Shown piece by piece: positions 34,675 through 44,965 of a stretch of 64,000 nucleotides of DNA. The DNA is from an uncultured Sphingomonadaceae bacterium. Its GTDB lineage: Bacteria > Pseudomonadota > Alphaproteobacteria > Sphingomonadales > Sphingomonadaceae. Under the pieces are notes generated by a model. The model ran no database searches and was not told the origin of the DNA. It was given only the letters and a program-made list of their open reading frames with translations. Within the stretch, counting starts at the first letter, position 1, and the number at the start of each line of letters is the position of its first letter. The DNA lies in NCBI GenBank assembly GCA_947494305.1, contig CANLUL010000001.1, forward strand, positions 124,001 to 188,000. The letters run 5' to 3'. Position numbers and translations under genes: made by a program.

Positions 34675-35757
34675 ATGAAATTTCTATTTTCTGTTTTGAG
34701 CTTGGTGTCTGCTTTTTTTCTTCTGACATCTTCGGCCGTCGCCAATGAACCCAAACAATCTGAAATTTTGCGAGAAGCAAATCTGGCTTTGACCACGGGC
34801 CAGTTCGTAAAAGCAACACAGCTATATTATGCCGCACGCGAACAACTGATCTCAAAGGGTGACAACGAGTTTTCGGATGAGGAGGTTTACCAGCTCATAG
34901 AAATAAACCGTTCCATCGCTGATGCGATGGCAGGAGGGGAATTTGGAGATCCATGTAAGCCGCTTGCTCGGGCCAATGAAAATATGGTCGCCTTGATCAT
35001 TCGGGGAAAGACCGAGCGGCGTCCCCCATTTGAGTTAGAGCTATCCTTGGTTTCTCGCCAGATACAGCAAGCAATTGTCAAGTTTGCATGCAGTGAGAAA
35101 ATTGCCAATAGACCCGATCCGAAAGTTGCTGGCATCTATTATCTGCGCGGGGTTATGGAGACGGCTTCTGGTTTGAAACTGGATGAAAATGGTCGCTACG
35201 AATGGTATCTTGCGGTGGGATCACTTGATCTGGTCAGTAAAGGCGTTTGGCACCGGCAAGGGGATTATATCCAATTGATTTCGGATCAGGAGAAGAAAGA
35301 ACCGAAAATTATAATCACCACAAAGCAAACGTCATTTGCACCGCGTATCGTAAAACCGGATGAATATGCCGACCTTCCGGATAATCCAAATTATGCCATT
35401 ATTTTTGAAAGTGATGAGCCGAATTCATATCCGCCACGCGCCTATACTTTATTTGGTTATGCAGATGGGCGAGAGAAAATGGTCGGTTCGGTTGGTTACG
35501 GTCGTCTGGACCTGGAACTGGATGGAAAGGACCTTCCAACCTCAGTCCGTTTGCTGTTTTCGATCGAGGAGCAAATAGTTGAAGTGAAAACTGATATCGT
35601 TCCAACGATAGGCTTCGCCCATGAAATGGTGGTGCGGCGACCGGATATCAGGGAACTTGGCGTTACGACGATGGTGCTTAGGGTGGATGGCGATACCCTG
35701 AAATCGAACGATTTTGGTGGGAAAGGTGCCTATGTGAAAGCCAAGCCAAAACCCTAG
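34675..35757 (+). CDS. Exported protein of unknown function
   Basis: A 360-residue protein with a clear signal peptide (about 1-24, ending S-S-A-V-A-N-E). The first part after it is helical and TPR-like ([19 protein letters not shown]), and the second half (from about 155) is rich in beta strands with [11 protein letters not shown] and G-x-W-x-R-Q-G-D-Y. I recognise no named family. The stop codon overlaps that of purD inside CTAG at 35754-35757. It seems to be transcribed alone. Confidence 0.75.
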   Translation: MKFLFSVLSLVSAFFLLTSSAVANEPKQSEILREANLALTTGQFVKATQLYYAAREQLISKGDNEFSDEEVYQLIEINRSIADAMAGGEFGDPCKPLARANENMVALIIRGKTERRPPFELELSLVSRQIQQAIVKFACSEKIANRPDPKVAGIYYLRGVMETASGLKLDENGRYEWYLAVGSLDLVSKGVWHRQGDYIQLISDQEKKEPKIIITTKQTSFAPRIVKPDEYADLPDNPNYAIIFESDEPNSYPPRAYTLFGYADGREKMVGSVGYGRLDLELDGKDLPTSVRLLFSIEEQIVEVKTDIVPTIGFAHEMVVRRPDIRELGVTTMVLRVDGDTLKSNDFGGKGAYVKAKPKP

Positions 35758-37037
35758 CGCGCACCGCCTTCGCGTTCCACCTCGCGCCAGCCAATATCGC
35801 GGCGACAAAACCCGCCTTCAAAAATGATTTTGTCAACGGCCTCATAGGCTCTTGCTTGGGCTTCGGTCGTGTTGTCACCCAATGCGGTCACGTTGAGAAC
35901 CCGACCGCCACTGGCAACCAGCTTTCCATCTACCACTGCTGTGCCAGCATGGAAAATCTTTGCGCCCCCTTTTTCTGCCTCTCGCATGTTCGAGATTTTA
36001 CTGCCTTTCTCAGGCGTGCCGGGATATCCTGCGGCGGCCATTACCACTGTGAGCGCGGTTCTGCCGTCAAAAGTAGGAGTACTGGTTTGCGCGAGGTCAC
36101 GCTTGGCCGTTGCCATCATGAGTTTGGCGAGATCATTTTCCAGACGCATCATCAGCACCTGACATTCCGGATCACCAAAGCGGGCATTATATTCAATCAG
36201 TTGCGGGCCGGTTTCGGTCAGCATCAGGCCAGCAAACAAAACTCCACTATAAGGCATGCCTTCAGCTGCCAGAGTATCAACCGTTGGTTTGATAATCTCT
36301 TCCATGACGCGTTTTTGCAGTTTCGAAGTGAGCACCGGCGCAGGGCTATAGGCACCCATGCCGCCCGTGTTCAGCCCAACATCGCCTTCGCCAACACGTT
36401 TGTGATCCTGCGCGGTGCCAAAGGGTACAACATTGACTCCGTCGGTAATGGCAAAGAAGCTGGCTTCTTCCCCTTCCAGAAATTCTTCAATAACGACTTC
36501 CGCTCCGGCCTCGCCAAAGCCGCCATCGAACATATCGGCAATGGCCTTTGTCGCCTGGTCACGGGTTTCAGCGATGATGACCCCTTTACCAGCAGCAAGA
36601 CCATCTGCCTTGATCACAACGGGAATGGAAAAATCATCTAGTGCAGCGAGGGCATCTTTGGCATTTGTTGTTCTGACATAACCGGCTGTGGGAATATTGG
36701 CGCGCTTGCAGAGATCTTTGGTAAAACCTTTCGATCCCTCTAGTTGCGCTGCATCTTTATTGGGGCCGAATACCAAAATATCGGCTTCGCGCAGACTGTC
36801 GCTCAAACCATCCACCAATGGTGCTTCCGGCCCGACTACAACAAGATCAACCCGCTTGCGCTGACAAAAAGCAATCACCGCATCATGGTCGGACGCGTTC
36901 AGGTCTACTAGATCCGCTTCATGCGCAATTCCGGGATTCCCCGGCGCCGCATAGAATTTCTCCACAGAAGACGATTGCGCGAGCTTCCAAGCCAAGGCAT
37001 GTTCACGGCCACCAGAGCCAATGAGCAGGATATTCAT
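35754..37037 (-). CDS. purD: Phosphoribosylamine-glycine ligase
   Basis: Second step of purine synthesis: ATP-dependent joining of glycine to phosphoribosylamine. The 427 residues start [17 protein letters not shown], as in all GARS enzymes, and carry the ATP-grasp features [17 protein letters not shown] and [10 protein letters not shown]. The open frame runs 33 codons further upstream, but that is overlap with xseA on the other strand. The start codon shares CATG with the xseA start, and the stop shares CTAG with the preceding convergent gene. Confidence 0.97.
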   Translation of the reverse strand: MNILLIGSGGREHALAWKLAQSSSVEKFYAAPGNPGIAHEADLVDLNASDHDAVIAFCQRKRVDLVVVGPEAPLVDGLSDSLREADILVFGPNKDAAQLEGSKGFTKDLCKRANIPTAGYVRTTNAKDALAALDDFSIPVVIKADGLAAGKGVIIAETRDQATKAIADMFDGGFGEAGAEVVIEEFLEGEEASFFAITDGVNVVPFGTAQDHKRVGEGDVGLNTGGMGAYSPAPVLTSKLQKRVMEEIIKPTVDTLAAEGMPYSGVLFAGLMLTETGPQLIEYNARFGDPECQVLMMRLENDLAKLMMATAKRDLAQTSTPTFDGRTALTVVMAAAGYPGTPEKGSKISNMREAEKGGAKIFHAGTAVVDGKLVASGGRVLNVTALGDNTTEAQARAYEAVDKIIFEGGFCRRDIGWREVEREGGAR

Positions 37038-38514
37038 GAGCGATTCTCTTTCTTTAGACGCGAAACTGTTAGCCGAGAGTGGCGAGGGTGACAACGCCGC
37101 GCCGCTGTCCGTCTCGGAAATTTCCGGTGCACTCAAACGCGTAGTCGAGGATCGCTTTGGCTATGTGCGGGTAAAGGGCGAGATATCCGGTTATAAACGC
37201 GCGGCTTCGGGGCATGTCTATCTAAAGCTGAAAGACGACAAGGCCGTTCTGGACGGCGTGATGTGGAAAGGCAATGCTGGACGCCTGCCGTTTCAACCAG
37301 AAGATGGTATTGAAGTTGTCGTGTCAGGCAAGCTGACCACCTATCCCGGACGTTCCAACTATCAGGTTGTAATCGACAAGATGGAGCTAGCGGGCGAGGG
37401 CGCGTTGATGGCTTTGTTCGAGAAGCTCAAGGCAAAGCTATCGGGTGAAGGTTTATTTGATTCGGAGCGCAAGCGGGAGATACCGTTTTTGCCCAAAACA
37501 ATCGCGGTGGTCACATCCCCAACCGGGGCGGTAATTCGGGATATTTTGCATCGTCTGGCCGATCGATGCCCAAGTCATGTGATCGTGTGGCCCGTATTGG
37601 TTCAGGGTGAGGGCGCAGCCACACAGATTGCCGCTGCAATCAACGGTTTCTCGGCTTTGGAGGAAGGAGGGGCGGTTCAGCGGCCCGACCTTCTTATAGT
37701 CGCGCGGGGCGGTGGTTCGATTGAAGACCTGTGGAGCTTCAACGAAGAGGAGGTGGTAAGAGCGGTCGCCAATTGCTCCATTCCCACAATCTCTGCCGTG
37801 GGCCACGAAACCGATACAACGCTTTGCGACTATGCCGCCGATTTACGAGCACCAACACCGACGGCGGCGGCGGAAATGGCCGTGCCGGTGCGGGCCGAAT
37901 GGTTGGCAACGCTTGCCGAATCCAAAGCAAGAATGCAGCGCAGCGTAGGGCGCGGTTTATCGCAAGCGCAGGAACGGCTGACCGCTCAGCAGCGATTGAT
38001 GCCGGCGCTATCCGATCTACTGCGACCGCATCAGCAACGAATTGACGAGGTTGCTGAGCGGATGAAATATGGTTTGAGTCAAAATATCAGCCACGCTCGT
38101 AGCCGCTTTGACAAGAGCGATGGTGCATTGAAACCGGCGATGCTGAAGGGACGTCTGGATCGGGCAAAAGAGCGACTCATTCGCTTTGAAATGCCGTCAT
38201 CGATGATCCAGCGCCCTCTGGATGAAGCAAAGCAACGGCTGGATGCGATTTGGCGCGTTGCGCAACAAGTGTCGCCTGATGGACCCCTGAAGAGAGGCTA
38301 TGCGAGAGTTTCCGGACCTGATGGCGACCATATTGGCAGCAAAGCCAGTGCGAAAACGGCAGGTGCGATAACTCTGCATTTCCATGATGGTGATATAGGG
38401 GCGCAGGTGGCTGGCGGAGATGTTTCAGTATCGGCGAATTCGCCATCCAAGCCCCAAGGTAAGCCAAAGCGAGTCAAAAAAGCGGCGGATGACAGGCAAG
38501 CGGATTTGTTCTAA
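37036..38514 (+). CDS. xseA: Exodeoxyribonuclease VII large subunit
   Basis: Single-strand exonuclease of mismatch and crosslink repair; 492 residues with an N-terminal OB domain ([23 protein letters not shown]) and the catalytic part with [17 protein letters not shown] and G-H-E-T-D-T-T-L. I prefer ATG at 37036, which has AGGA five bases ahead; an in-frame ATG at 37021 lies inside purD. Both starts overlap purD, whose ATG is on the other strand of the same CATG. The small subunit xseB is not nearby. Confidence 0.95.
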   Translation: MSDSLSLDAKLLAESGEGDNAAPLSVSEISGALKRVVEDRFGYVRVKGEISGYKRAASGHVYLKLKDDKAVLDGVMWKGNAGRLPFQPEDGIEVVVSGKLTTYPGRSNYQVVIDKMELAGEGALMALFEKLKAKLSGEGLFDSERKREIPFLPKTIAVVTSPTGAVIRDILHRLADRCPSHVIVWPVLVQGEGAATQIAAAINGFSALEEGGAVQRPDLLIVARGGGSIEDLWSFNEEEVVRAVANCSIPTISAVGHETDTTLCDYAADLRAPTPTAAAEMAVPVRAEWLATLAESKARMQRSVGRGLSQAQERLTAQQRLMPALSDLLRPHQQRIDEVAERMKYGLSQNISHARSRFDKSDGALKPAMLKGRLDRAKERLIRFEMPSSMIQRPLDEAKQRLDAIWRVAQQVSPDGPLKRGYARVSGPDGDHIGSKASAKTAGAITLHFHDGDIGAQVAGGDVSVSANSPSKPQGKPKRVKKAADDRQADLF

Positions 38515-38593
38515 TCGCCTGCTTTCGATAAGATGCTGGCGAACAAGCGCTTGTAAATCGCGGGTAAATCAACAGGGAGCTATGGTCTAAACC

Positions 38594-38800
38594 ATGTTAA
38601 TGTCTAATCGCAACAAAGCGGCTAAGCTGCACTATATGCCCAACGGTTTCCGACCTTTGTCAGGCGGAGACCATGTAATATGTGCCGTTTCCGGGGAACA
38701 AATCCCGCTCGAGGAGCTGCGCTATTGGAGCGTCGAAAAGCAGGAGCCTTATGCAACCGCCCAAATTTCGGCCAAGGCGCATGCAGGTGATATAGAGTGA
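38594..38800 (+). CDS. DUF2093 small protein
   Basis: A 68-residue cytosolic protein with the family pattern A-K-L-H-Y-M-P-N-G-F-R-P-L-x-x-G-D-x-V-x-C-A-V-S-G-x-x-I-P-L-E-E-L-R-Y-W-S-V-E-x-Q-E-P-Y. DUF2093 is found in alphaproteobacteria beside xseA and is of unknown function; the two conserved Cys/Ser-Gly turns suggest a small beta barrel. ATG at 38600 is an alternative start two codons later. The stop overlaps the start of the next gene (TGATG). Confidence 0.88.
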   Translation: MLMSNRNKAAKLHYMPNGFRPLSGGDHVICAVSGEQIPLEELRYWSVEKQEPYATAQISAKAHAGDIE

Positions 38801-39672
38801 TGCGGGCCAAAAAACTGTTGGCTGCAACACTTGTCGGCTCTCTTATTGTTCCCGCAGGAATCGTTTGGGCTGAAACTTCCGAATCTTCAGCTGAAGAATC
38901 TGCGTTTAGGCAAGCAACCAAATTCGGCTTTTCTGGTGAAGCTATTCAAGGCGGGGTGATTGTCGGGGATGTGCCAGCTGGTACACGCAGCTTGGTATTT
39001 GATGGCAATCCGGTGCCGATGGATGCCGATGGCAAGTTTATCGTCGCCTTTAATCGAGATGCTGGGCAGGCCGCTACTTTGGTCGCCACATTGGAGAATG
39101 GTCAAACGGTCCGACAATTTTTCAATATCGCCCCCCGAAAGTGGAAGATCCAACATGTCGCGTTGAATCGCAAAAAGCGAACCGCCAGCGCAGCCTATAA
39201 AAAGCGCCGTGCCCCGGAGCTGGCTCAGATAAACGCAGCCCGCCGTGTGCAAAGCGATAGCAAAGGCTGGCGCCAGGATTTTGTCTGGCCCGTAAAGGGG
39301 CGTATTTCTGGCATGTTTGGTCACCAACGGATCTACAACGGTTCGCCCGGTGGTTATCATACTGGCATCGATATTGCGGCACCGACCGGAACCTATTTTG
39401 TTGCTCCGGCCGATGGTGTGGTCACACTGGCAGCATCCAGCCCGTTTTCGCTTGAAGGTAATTTGCTGATGATTGACCACGGTATGGGTTTGAACAGCGC
39501 GTTTTTGCATAGTTCAAAGATTCTGGTGAAAAACGGTCAAAAAGTGAAGCGCGGTGAACCGATTGGCAAAGTCGGCGCCACCGGCAGCGCCACCGGCCCG
39601 CATCTACATTGGTCGATGAAATGGAACAAAGCGCGGATCGATCCGATTCTTTTGACGGGGCCTATGGGCTAG
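38800..39672 (+). CDS. M23-family peptidoglycan endopeptidase
   Basis: A 290-residue exported LytM-type peptidase. A signal ends at V-W-A-E, an N-terminal beta-rich domain follows, and the C-terminal M23 domain (about 165-280) has the zinc ligands in G-Y-H187-T-G-I-D191 and P-H-L-H-W. With all ligands present it is probably a true D,D-endopeptidase and not a degenerate activator. A GTG at 38797 is a possible start one codon earlier. The stop/start overlap with DUF2093 indicates translational coupling. Confidence 0.92.
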   Translation: MRAKKLLAATLVGSLIVPAGIVWAETSESSAEESAFRQATKFGFSGEAIQGGVIVGDVPAGTRSLVFDGNPVPMDADGKFIVAFNRDAGQAATLVATLENGQTVRQFFNIAPRKWKIQHVALNRKKRTASAAYKKRRAPELAQINAARRVQSDSKGWRQDFVWPVKGRISGMFGHQRIYNGSPGGYHTGIDIAAPTGTYFVAPADGVVTLAASSPFSLEGNLLMIDHGMGLNSAFLHSSKILVKNGQKVKRGEPIGKVGATGSATGPHLHWSMKWNKARIDPILLTGPMG

Positions 39673-39684
39673 CTGCTAGCTCGC

Positions 39685-40266
39685 TTACCTAACTATCCGC
39701 TTTACCTTAAACGGGCGACCATTGTTAACTTTCGCCATAAAGCTCCCGAGAGCAGCGCGCTTAATTACTATTGACTGGCCTTCTCGCGGTCTCCGCATGG
39801 TGCGCACCTCTGTTTGCTGCCATGTAGCGCCATCTTCCAATGTGAAGATCAATTTCCCACTACGCAGTTTTTGAATTGAAGTAATGGTCGCTTCGATTTG
39901 CTCGATACCGGTTCCTTCATCACTACCACCCTCAAACAGTTTGATTCTTGGCAGAGAAAGGCCAAAAAAACCACGACGAGCCTTTTTAACCTGTTCACGA
40001 TCGGCAATAACAACCTGTTTACTGGCCTGTGCTGTTTCCAAAGCCGCCACTTTTTCATCATAGCAAACCAGTCGTTGCTGTGGATCTGTTATATTTTTGC
40101 AAGCCAACAAGTCAGTGTAAATTGCAGGCGGTTTAGCTAATTGATCTTCTTTGTTATCTGCCGCATGGGCCATCGGTGCCATCGAGAAACAACCAATTCC
40201 TATACAGGCAATAGCAATATGTTTCTTGTTTAAGACCGAATTCGTGGCCAATAGTCGCTTATTCAT
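39685..40266 (-). CDS. Exported protein of unknown function
   Basis: A 193-residue protein with a signal peptide ending at A-H-A-A-D. The segment L-L-A-C-K-N-I-T-D-P-Q-Q-R-L-V-C-Y-D has two cysteines, spaced like a small disulfide hairpin seen at the start of several alphaproteobacterial envelope proteins; the C-terminal part is an OB-like beta domain (T-S-I-Q-K-L-R-S-G-K-L-I-F-T-L-E-D-G-A-T-W-Q-Q-T) and a basic tail. I cannot name the family. The frame opens 12 codons earlier; TGGAG before the ATG at 40266 decides the start. It converges on the M23 gene with a 12-base gap. Confidence 0.72.
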   Translation of the reverse strand: MNKRLLATNSVLNKKHIAIACIGIGCFSMAPMAHAADNKEDQLAKPPAIYTDLLACKNITDPQQRLVCYDEKVAALETAQASKQVVIADREQVKKARRGFFGLSLPRIKLFEGGSDEGTGIEQIEATITSIQKLRSGKLIFTLEDGATWQQTEVRTMRRPREGQSIVIKRAALGSFMAKVNNGRPFKVKRIVR

Positions 40267-40571
40267 AATGGGCTCCAGCGTATCCAAGTGCCAATATTCC
40301 AAAAAATTAATAAAAGATCGTCTGAAGCCGATGTTAGCAGATCAGAAACGTCGAGCAACCGCGGTGTTGGCACTGTGACAAAATAGTTACATTATATACA
40401 AAAACCGCCACTTTGCCTGAACAGAAGCTTTACAGGCAGGCGCTCTTGTTGCATCTGCCCCCCAACTCGGTGGAAGATTCTGCGCGTTTGGGGCGTGCGA
40501 TGTATCCGCCGATCAACAACCGGGGATAGGTCAATGGTGGCCATTCTCTCCAGAATAAGGGACTGGATTAC
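40267..40571. other. Intergenic region before the TonB-dependent receptor
   Basis: About 300 bases without a gene. It holds the promoters of the minus-strand gene at 39685 and of the receptor. CCCCAA at 40460-40465 and TTGGGG at 40488-40493 could form a six-pair hairpin in the receptor leader. AATAAGGGA shortly before the ATG is the likely ribosome site. I found no known riboswitch or sRNA. Confidence 0.4.
40367..40395 (+). promoter_or_regulatory. Possible promoter of the TonB-dependent receptor
   Basis: TTGGCA (40367-40372) and CATTAT (40390-40395) are 17 bases apart and match sigma-70 boxes at five and four of six positions; the area is the most AT-rich of the leader. This leaves a long 5' untranslated stretch of about 165 bases. 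Read by eye only. Confidence 0.3.
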
Positions 40572-43500
40572 ATGAGAAAATTTTCAAGCCTTAAGGCGTC
40601 CACTGCACCGATGGTGCTTGGTCTTGCCATGGTTTCAACACCTGCTTTTGCGCAAGATCAAGACGCAGATTCAGCTAGCGAGGATATCATCGTCGTTACA
40701 GGGTCTTTGATTGCTGATCCAAATCTTGAGCGGTCTTCACCTGTTATCGCAACCAACGCTGAAGAGATTGGGCTTAAGATATCGACAAATGCTGAAGAGC
40801 TGATTCGGGATATTCCTGGACTCGTTACGGGTATTGGTTCGAACACCAATAACGGTAACAATGGTACAGCAACAATCGACTTGAGAGCGTTGGGTTCAAA
40901 TCGTAACCTTGGTTTGCTTGATGGTTCTCGCGTGGTTCCGAACGATCTGGCTGGTCAGTTCGACTTGAACAATGTTCCATTGGCGTTGATTGAACGTGTT
41001 GACGTTCTAACTGGCGGTGCTTCAACAACTTACGGTGCAGACGCTATTGCCGGTGTTGTGAACTTCATTACTAAGAAAGACTTTTCTGGTTTTGAAGTTG
41101 AAGCATCTCAACAACTGACTGAGCAGGGTGACGGAAACATCTTCCGCATTGATGCTACTGTTGGTGCTAACTTCGACGATGGTCGTGGTAACGTTGTTTT
41201 GAGCTTGGGTTACCAAGATCGTGACGCTGTGTTCCAAGGCGATCGCAGCTTCTCCGAGTTTAACATTGGTTCGTTTAACAATCAGCCCGGTGGCTCAACC
41301 ACAACGGTTCCATCAGCATTCTCTTTTGCATGTGCTGGCTTGAACCCTTGTCCACAAGACGCAACCAATTTTTCTGGGAACAAGCAGGTTAACCCTGCTT
41401 CTGGTGGTTTGAACCCTTCCATTAACTTGTTCAACTTTAACCCGTTCAACCTGTTCCAAACGCCATTTGAGCGCTTTAACATTTATGCTGCAGGTAATTA
41501 TGAGATTTCCGACGCAGTTGAAGTTTATACGCGTGGCTTGTTCTCCAAGAACAACGTGAGCACTATTATTGCTCCATCTGGTTCTTTTGGTTCGAACCAG
41601 ACGATTAACATCAACAACCCGTTTATTCCGGTACCATTGCGGAATTCCTTCTGTGCAAACAACGATTTCGATCCAAACACAGCTGGCATTCAAACACTCG
41701 ACGCAGCTACTTGTTTGGCGGCTGCAACCGATCCTAATGGTCCAACGCTTGCTGACGGTAGCGCCAACCCCAACTATCAAACGTTCCAGACGAACCTTCG
41801 TCGTCGTTTTGTTGAAGTTGGTCCACGTCTAGGTGACTACTCTTCAACCTTGTTCGATTATAAGATCGGCTTCCGTGGCGGTATCACTGATTCAATCGAC
41901 TGGGACATCACCGGCTCATACGGTGAGAGCTCACGTATTTTGACACAAGACAACTATGTGTTGAACTCACGCTTGGGCGACGTTCTTCAGACCGTTGATG
42001 GTACGACCTGCGTAAATGCATCAGCTGCAAACTGTGTTCCAGCAAATGTCTTTGGTAATGCCGGGGATGTTTCTGAAGGCGCTGCCAGCTATATTCGTGG
42101 TCGTAGTACTACGGAACGACGTGCTTCGCTAGCTCAGGTTCGTGGTGTTGTAAGTGGAGATGCAGGTTTTGCTGCACCATGGGCTGCAGAAAACGTGCGG
42201 TTTGCTGTAGGTGGCGAATATCGCAACAATACTGGTTTCCAACAAGCTGACTCACTCGCCGAAACACCGGGTGAACTTGGTGGTGCTGGTGGTGCGGCTG
42301 TGCCAATCCGTGGCGCCTATGACGTTTATGAAGCGTTTGGTGAGCTTGTCATTCCAGTTGTTCAGGACAAACCATTTTTTGAAGACCTGACAATTGAAGG
42401 TGGCATTCGTTACTCTGATTACACGATCGAAACGCCAACCAACCAAGGTTACAGCACAACGACATGGAAAATCGGTGGTAGCTGGACCCCAACACCAGGT
42501 TTGAAAATTCGTGGTGGTTTCAATCGCGCGGTACGCGCACCAAATATTGGTGAGCTATTTACGCCGGTTGCGACGGTTCTTACCAACCTTTTGACTGAAC
42601 CATGTCAGGGCATAGCGCCAAACGCTGATCCAAATCTGGCAGCAGTATGTTTGGCACAGGGTGCTCCGGCGTTCACCATCGGTAACATCCCGGCACCAGT
42701 ATCTGGACAGGTTAACATCACCACCGGTGGTAACGTTAATCTTCAGCCAGAAACTGCTGATACTTACACTGTAGGTTTCGTGTTCCAGCCGGAATTCATC
42801 CCTGGTTTCTCAATGACGGTGGATTACTATAACATCTCGATCACTGACGCGATTACGGTGGCGACACCAGGTGATTTGATTGCTGCATGTTTTGGTAACA
42901 TCACTGCTGCATCCGCAACGGATCCAGCGTGTACCCAAATTGGCCGTAACCCATCTGATGGTGGTTTGAGTGGTGACCCAGCTGTTACTCCTGGTCTGTT
43001 TGGCGCCCTGTCAAACCTTGGTACTCTGGAAACAGATGGTGTTGATTTCTCTCTCAGCTACCAACGGGATATCGGTTTTGCCGAACTTTCGTTGGGTCTG
43101 CAAGGAAACTGGACAAATTCAACAAAGTTCCAGGCTACACCGACTTCAGTCAATCGTGAGTGCGTAGGTTTCTACAGTGTGAACTGTAGTGCTTTCAGCG
43201 GTGCTATTCAGCCTGAGTGGTCATTCGCACAACGTACAACGTTGAGCTTTGATGATGTCGATGTTTCGCTACTGTGGCGCTACATTGATGGCGTTCAGTA
43301 TGAACCACTTCAGCAGTTGACTGACCAGGCTGCGGCTTTGGCATCCAACCTTGATGCAACCGGCGCGTTGCTTCCAGTTGCTGCTCAGGGCTGTCCTGAC
43401 TTTGATGGTGCTGACCCAGGTGGATGTATTGTTGATCCAGCTTTCCGTAGCATCGGATCTGCTCACTACTTCGATCTGAGCGCTCGCTGGCAGGTAATGG

Positions 43501-43664
43501 ATAACCTGCAGGTTACATTCCTGGTTCAGAACCTGTTCGACAAATCGCCACCACTTGTGGGCGCGGATGTTGGTACTACCACCTTCAACAACGGTAATAC
43601 CTACTCCTCAACCTATGATGCGCTTGGCCGGCGTTATGGTCTCTCAGCAAAAGTTACTTTCTAA
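40572..43664 (+). CDS. TonB-dependent outer-membrane receptor
   Basis: A 1030-residue receptor with a signal ending A-F-A-Q, a Ton-box-like D-I-I-V-V-T-G, a plug domain (about 40-170, with I-P-G-L and Y-G-A-D-A-I-A-G-V-V-N-F-I-T-K-K) and a 22-strand barrel ending with the outer-membrane terminal Phe (A-K-V-T-F). Such receptors import siderophores, vitamins or sugar polymers; the large size and Asn/Thr-rich loops suggest an organic nutrient, but the substrate is unknown. The codon usage is unlike its neighbours: GGT, GTT, CGT, GCT and AAC dominate, a sign of very high expression. A strong terminator follows. Confidence 0.95.
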   Translation: MRKFSSLKASTAPMVLGLAMVSTPAFAQDQDADSASEDIIVVTGSLIADPNLERSSPVIATNAEEIGLKISTNAEELIRDIPGLVTGIGSNTNNGNNGTATIDLRALGSNRNLGLLDGSRVVPNDLAGQFDLNNVPLALIERVDVLTGGASTTYGADAIAGVVNFITKKDFSGFEVEASQQLTEQGDGNIFRIDATVGANFDDGRGNVVLSLGYQDRDAVFQGDRSFSEFNIGSFNNQPGGSTTTVPSAFSFACAGLNPCPQDATNFSGNKQVNPASGGLNPSINLFNFNPFNLFQTPFERFNIYAAGNYEISDAVEVYTRGLFSKNNVSTIIAPSGSFGSNQTININNPFIPVPLRNSFCANNDFDPNTAGIQTLDAATCLAAATDPNGPTLADGSANPNYQTFQTNLRRRFVEVGPRLGDYSSTLFDYKIGFRGGITDSIDWDITGSYGESSRILTQDNYVLNSRLGDVLQTVDGTTCVNASAANCVPANVFGNAGDVSEGAASYIRGRSTTERRASLAQVRGVVSGDAGFAAPWAAENVRFAVGGEYRNNTGFQQADSLAETPGELGGAGGAAVPIRGAYDVYEAFGELVIPVVQDKPFFEDLTIEGGIRYSDYTIETPTNQGYSTTTWKIGGSWTPTPGLKIRGGFNRAVRAPNIGELFTPVATVLTNLLTEPCQGIAPNADPNLAAVCLAQGAPAFTIGNIPAPVSGQVNITTGGNVNLQPETADTYTVGFVFQPEFIPGFSMTVDYYNISITDAITVATPGDLIAACFGNITAASATDPACTQIGRNPSDGGLSGDPAVTPGLFGALSNLGTLETDGVDFSLSYQRDIGFAELSLGLQGNWTNSTKFQATPTSVNRECVGFYSVNCSAFSGAIQPEWSFAQRTTLSFDDVDVSLLWRYIDGVQYEPLQQLTDQAAALASNLDATGALLPVAAQGCPDFDGADPGGCIVDPAFRSIGSAHYFDLSARWQVMDNLQVTFLVQNLFDKSPPLVGADVGTTTFNNGNTYSSTYDALGRRYGLSAKVTF

Positions 43665-43690
43665 GCTGAAACTCACATAGAGAAATAGAA

Positions 43691-43718
43691 AGGCGGGCTC
43701 TCGGGCCCGCCTTTTTTT
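43691..43718 (+). terminator. Rho-independent terminator after the receptor
   Basis: GGCGGGC (43692-43698) pairs with GCCCGCC (43705-43711) and is followed by seven T bases. It lies about 30 bases after the receptor stop. Confidence 0.93.
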
Positions 43719-43765
43719 ATGTTTCCATGGGAGGATATGAAAAGTGTAGTGAAGCCAATAACGGC

Positions 43766-44806
43766 TCAGATAAGCGGTGAATTCAGTTCGGGCGAAATTT
43801 TCATTTTCCCGCTCATGATTTTCGCCCACTCATAGACTTTTTCTATTTCGTCTGCGTGCAAGGACGCAGCGTTTGTATGTTCCTCCCGTCGAGAAACCTC
43901 GTCGAATTGCATGTCAAGTTTTGAGTGTTTGTTAAAAGCGGGCCCATCAACAATTTGTTGAATTTTTGCCTCATTGATATCGAGTTCGAACAGGCGAGAC
44001 ATTTCCGTCATAGTTCCGAGTTTGTTTGCCAACAGTGAAGCGCTATCTAGAGACCGTACACGTTCAGGACCAAATTTCGCTAAAACCGCAGAAAATACAG
44101 CATGTTGTGCCAGCCAACCTATCGCGGCTACTTGCAAATCAGTTAACATCAACATGTCATCCGTATTCATGCCAAATGGAGCGATCATCTGATCCTTCAT
44201 TTGACCAATGAAAAGTTCACGAACCCACATCCGGCCCCATAGCCCTTTTTTTGCTATGGACCCTAAAAAGGTCTTCAATGGAGCATAAAGCAATATTGCC
44301 CTGGCATCAGGGCGCATTGCTAGCATTGCCAGCGCCAATGGGTTTACGATGTTGGAGGGCTTTACGATAACTGATTCACCATCGGCGAAAGGCCGTGCCA
44401 AAAGCGCCATTGACTGATCGAGTCGTTCAGCGACATCGCGAGGATTAGCACCTCGACGTTTCCATCCGACCAGATCATTGAGTATCACTGGTTCCTTAAA
44501 ACCCATTGAGACTCCCTCTATGTCGGCGGCGCGAGCTAGCATTGTTGAACAACAATAGGCCGAATGAAAAATGAAGTGAATATTTCCTTTGGGCGGTTTT
44601 GCGGCGATGACATCTCTTCTATCATAAGCAAAAACTGGAAGATTTTCCGGGAAAATTTTGTCCGTTAAGAAAGTTGAAGCGCGATGAAGTTCTCTGTCCA
44701 CGGGAATAAACCGGAATGCATCATTTTTTTCATCATATCGATGAGCGAGATAGTCGCCGTTTGCCAATATTTGATGGAGTGATGGAGTTTTTATTGTTTT
44801 GTGCAT
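43766..44806 (-). CDS. Sulfotransferase-like P-loop protein next to the receptor
   Basis: A 346-residue protein of a group that I recall beside TonB-dependent receptors in sphingomonads. Seen: T-P-S-L-H-Q-I-L-A-N-G-D-Y at the start, then I-H-F-I-F-H-S-A-Y-C-C-S-T-M-L-A-R, which looks like the phosphosulfate-binding loop of sulfotransferases, and F-K-E-P-V-I-L-N-D-L after it. Catalytic activity is not proven. Start choice is weak: methionines exist up to 25 codons earlier, with a TTG at 44881, but only this one begins at the conserved part. It may modify the receptor's ligand or the envelope. Confidence 0.68.
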   Translation of the reverse strand: MHKTIKTPSLHQILANGDYLAHRYDEKNDAFRFIPVDRELHRASTFLTDKIFPENLPVFAYDRRDVIAAKPPKGNIHFIFHSAYCCSTMLARAADIEGVSMGFKEPVILNDLVGWKRRGANPRDVAERLDQSMALLARPFADGESVIVKPSNIVNPLALAMLAMRPDARAILLYAPLKTFLGSIAKKGLWGRMWVRELFIGQMKDQMIAPFGMNTDDMLMLTDLQVAAIGWLAQHAVFSAVLAKFGPERVRSLDSASLLANKLGTMTEMSRLFELDINEAKIQQIVDGPAFNKHSKLDMQFDEVSRREEHTNAASLHADEIEKVYEWAKIMSGKMKISPELNSPLI

Positions 44807-44965
44807 TTGCAGTCTTTTTCCCGAGATAGATGCATTCGTGGGTTTATAATCTAAGCAGAAACTCATTTCCATAAGTTTCAAAAAGGGGCACGAAAGACAG
44901 ATATTTCTCTATCGTTTGCATAACAGTAAAAATGATGTAAAACTTACAAAAATCAGGAGTTAGTA

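Noticed and set aside
40658-43466. Many open frames of 60-155 codons antisense to the TonB-dependent receptor
   Set aside because: They follow from the strong codon bias of the receptor gene, which avoids stops on the other strand. None has a family match or ribosome site.
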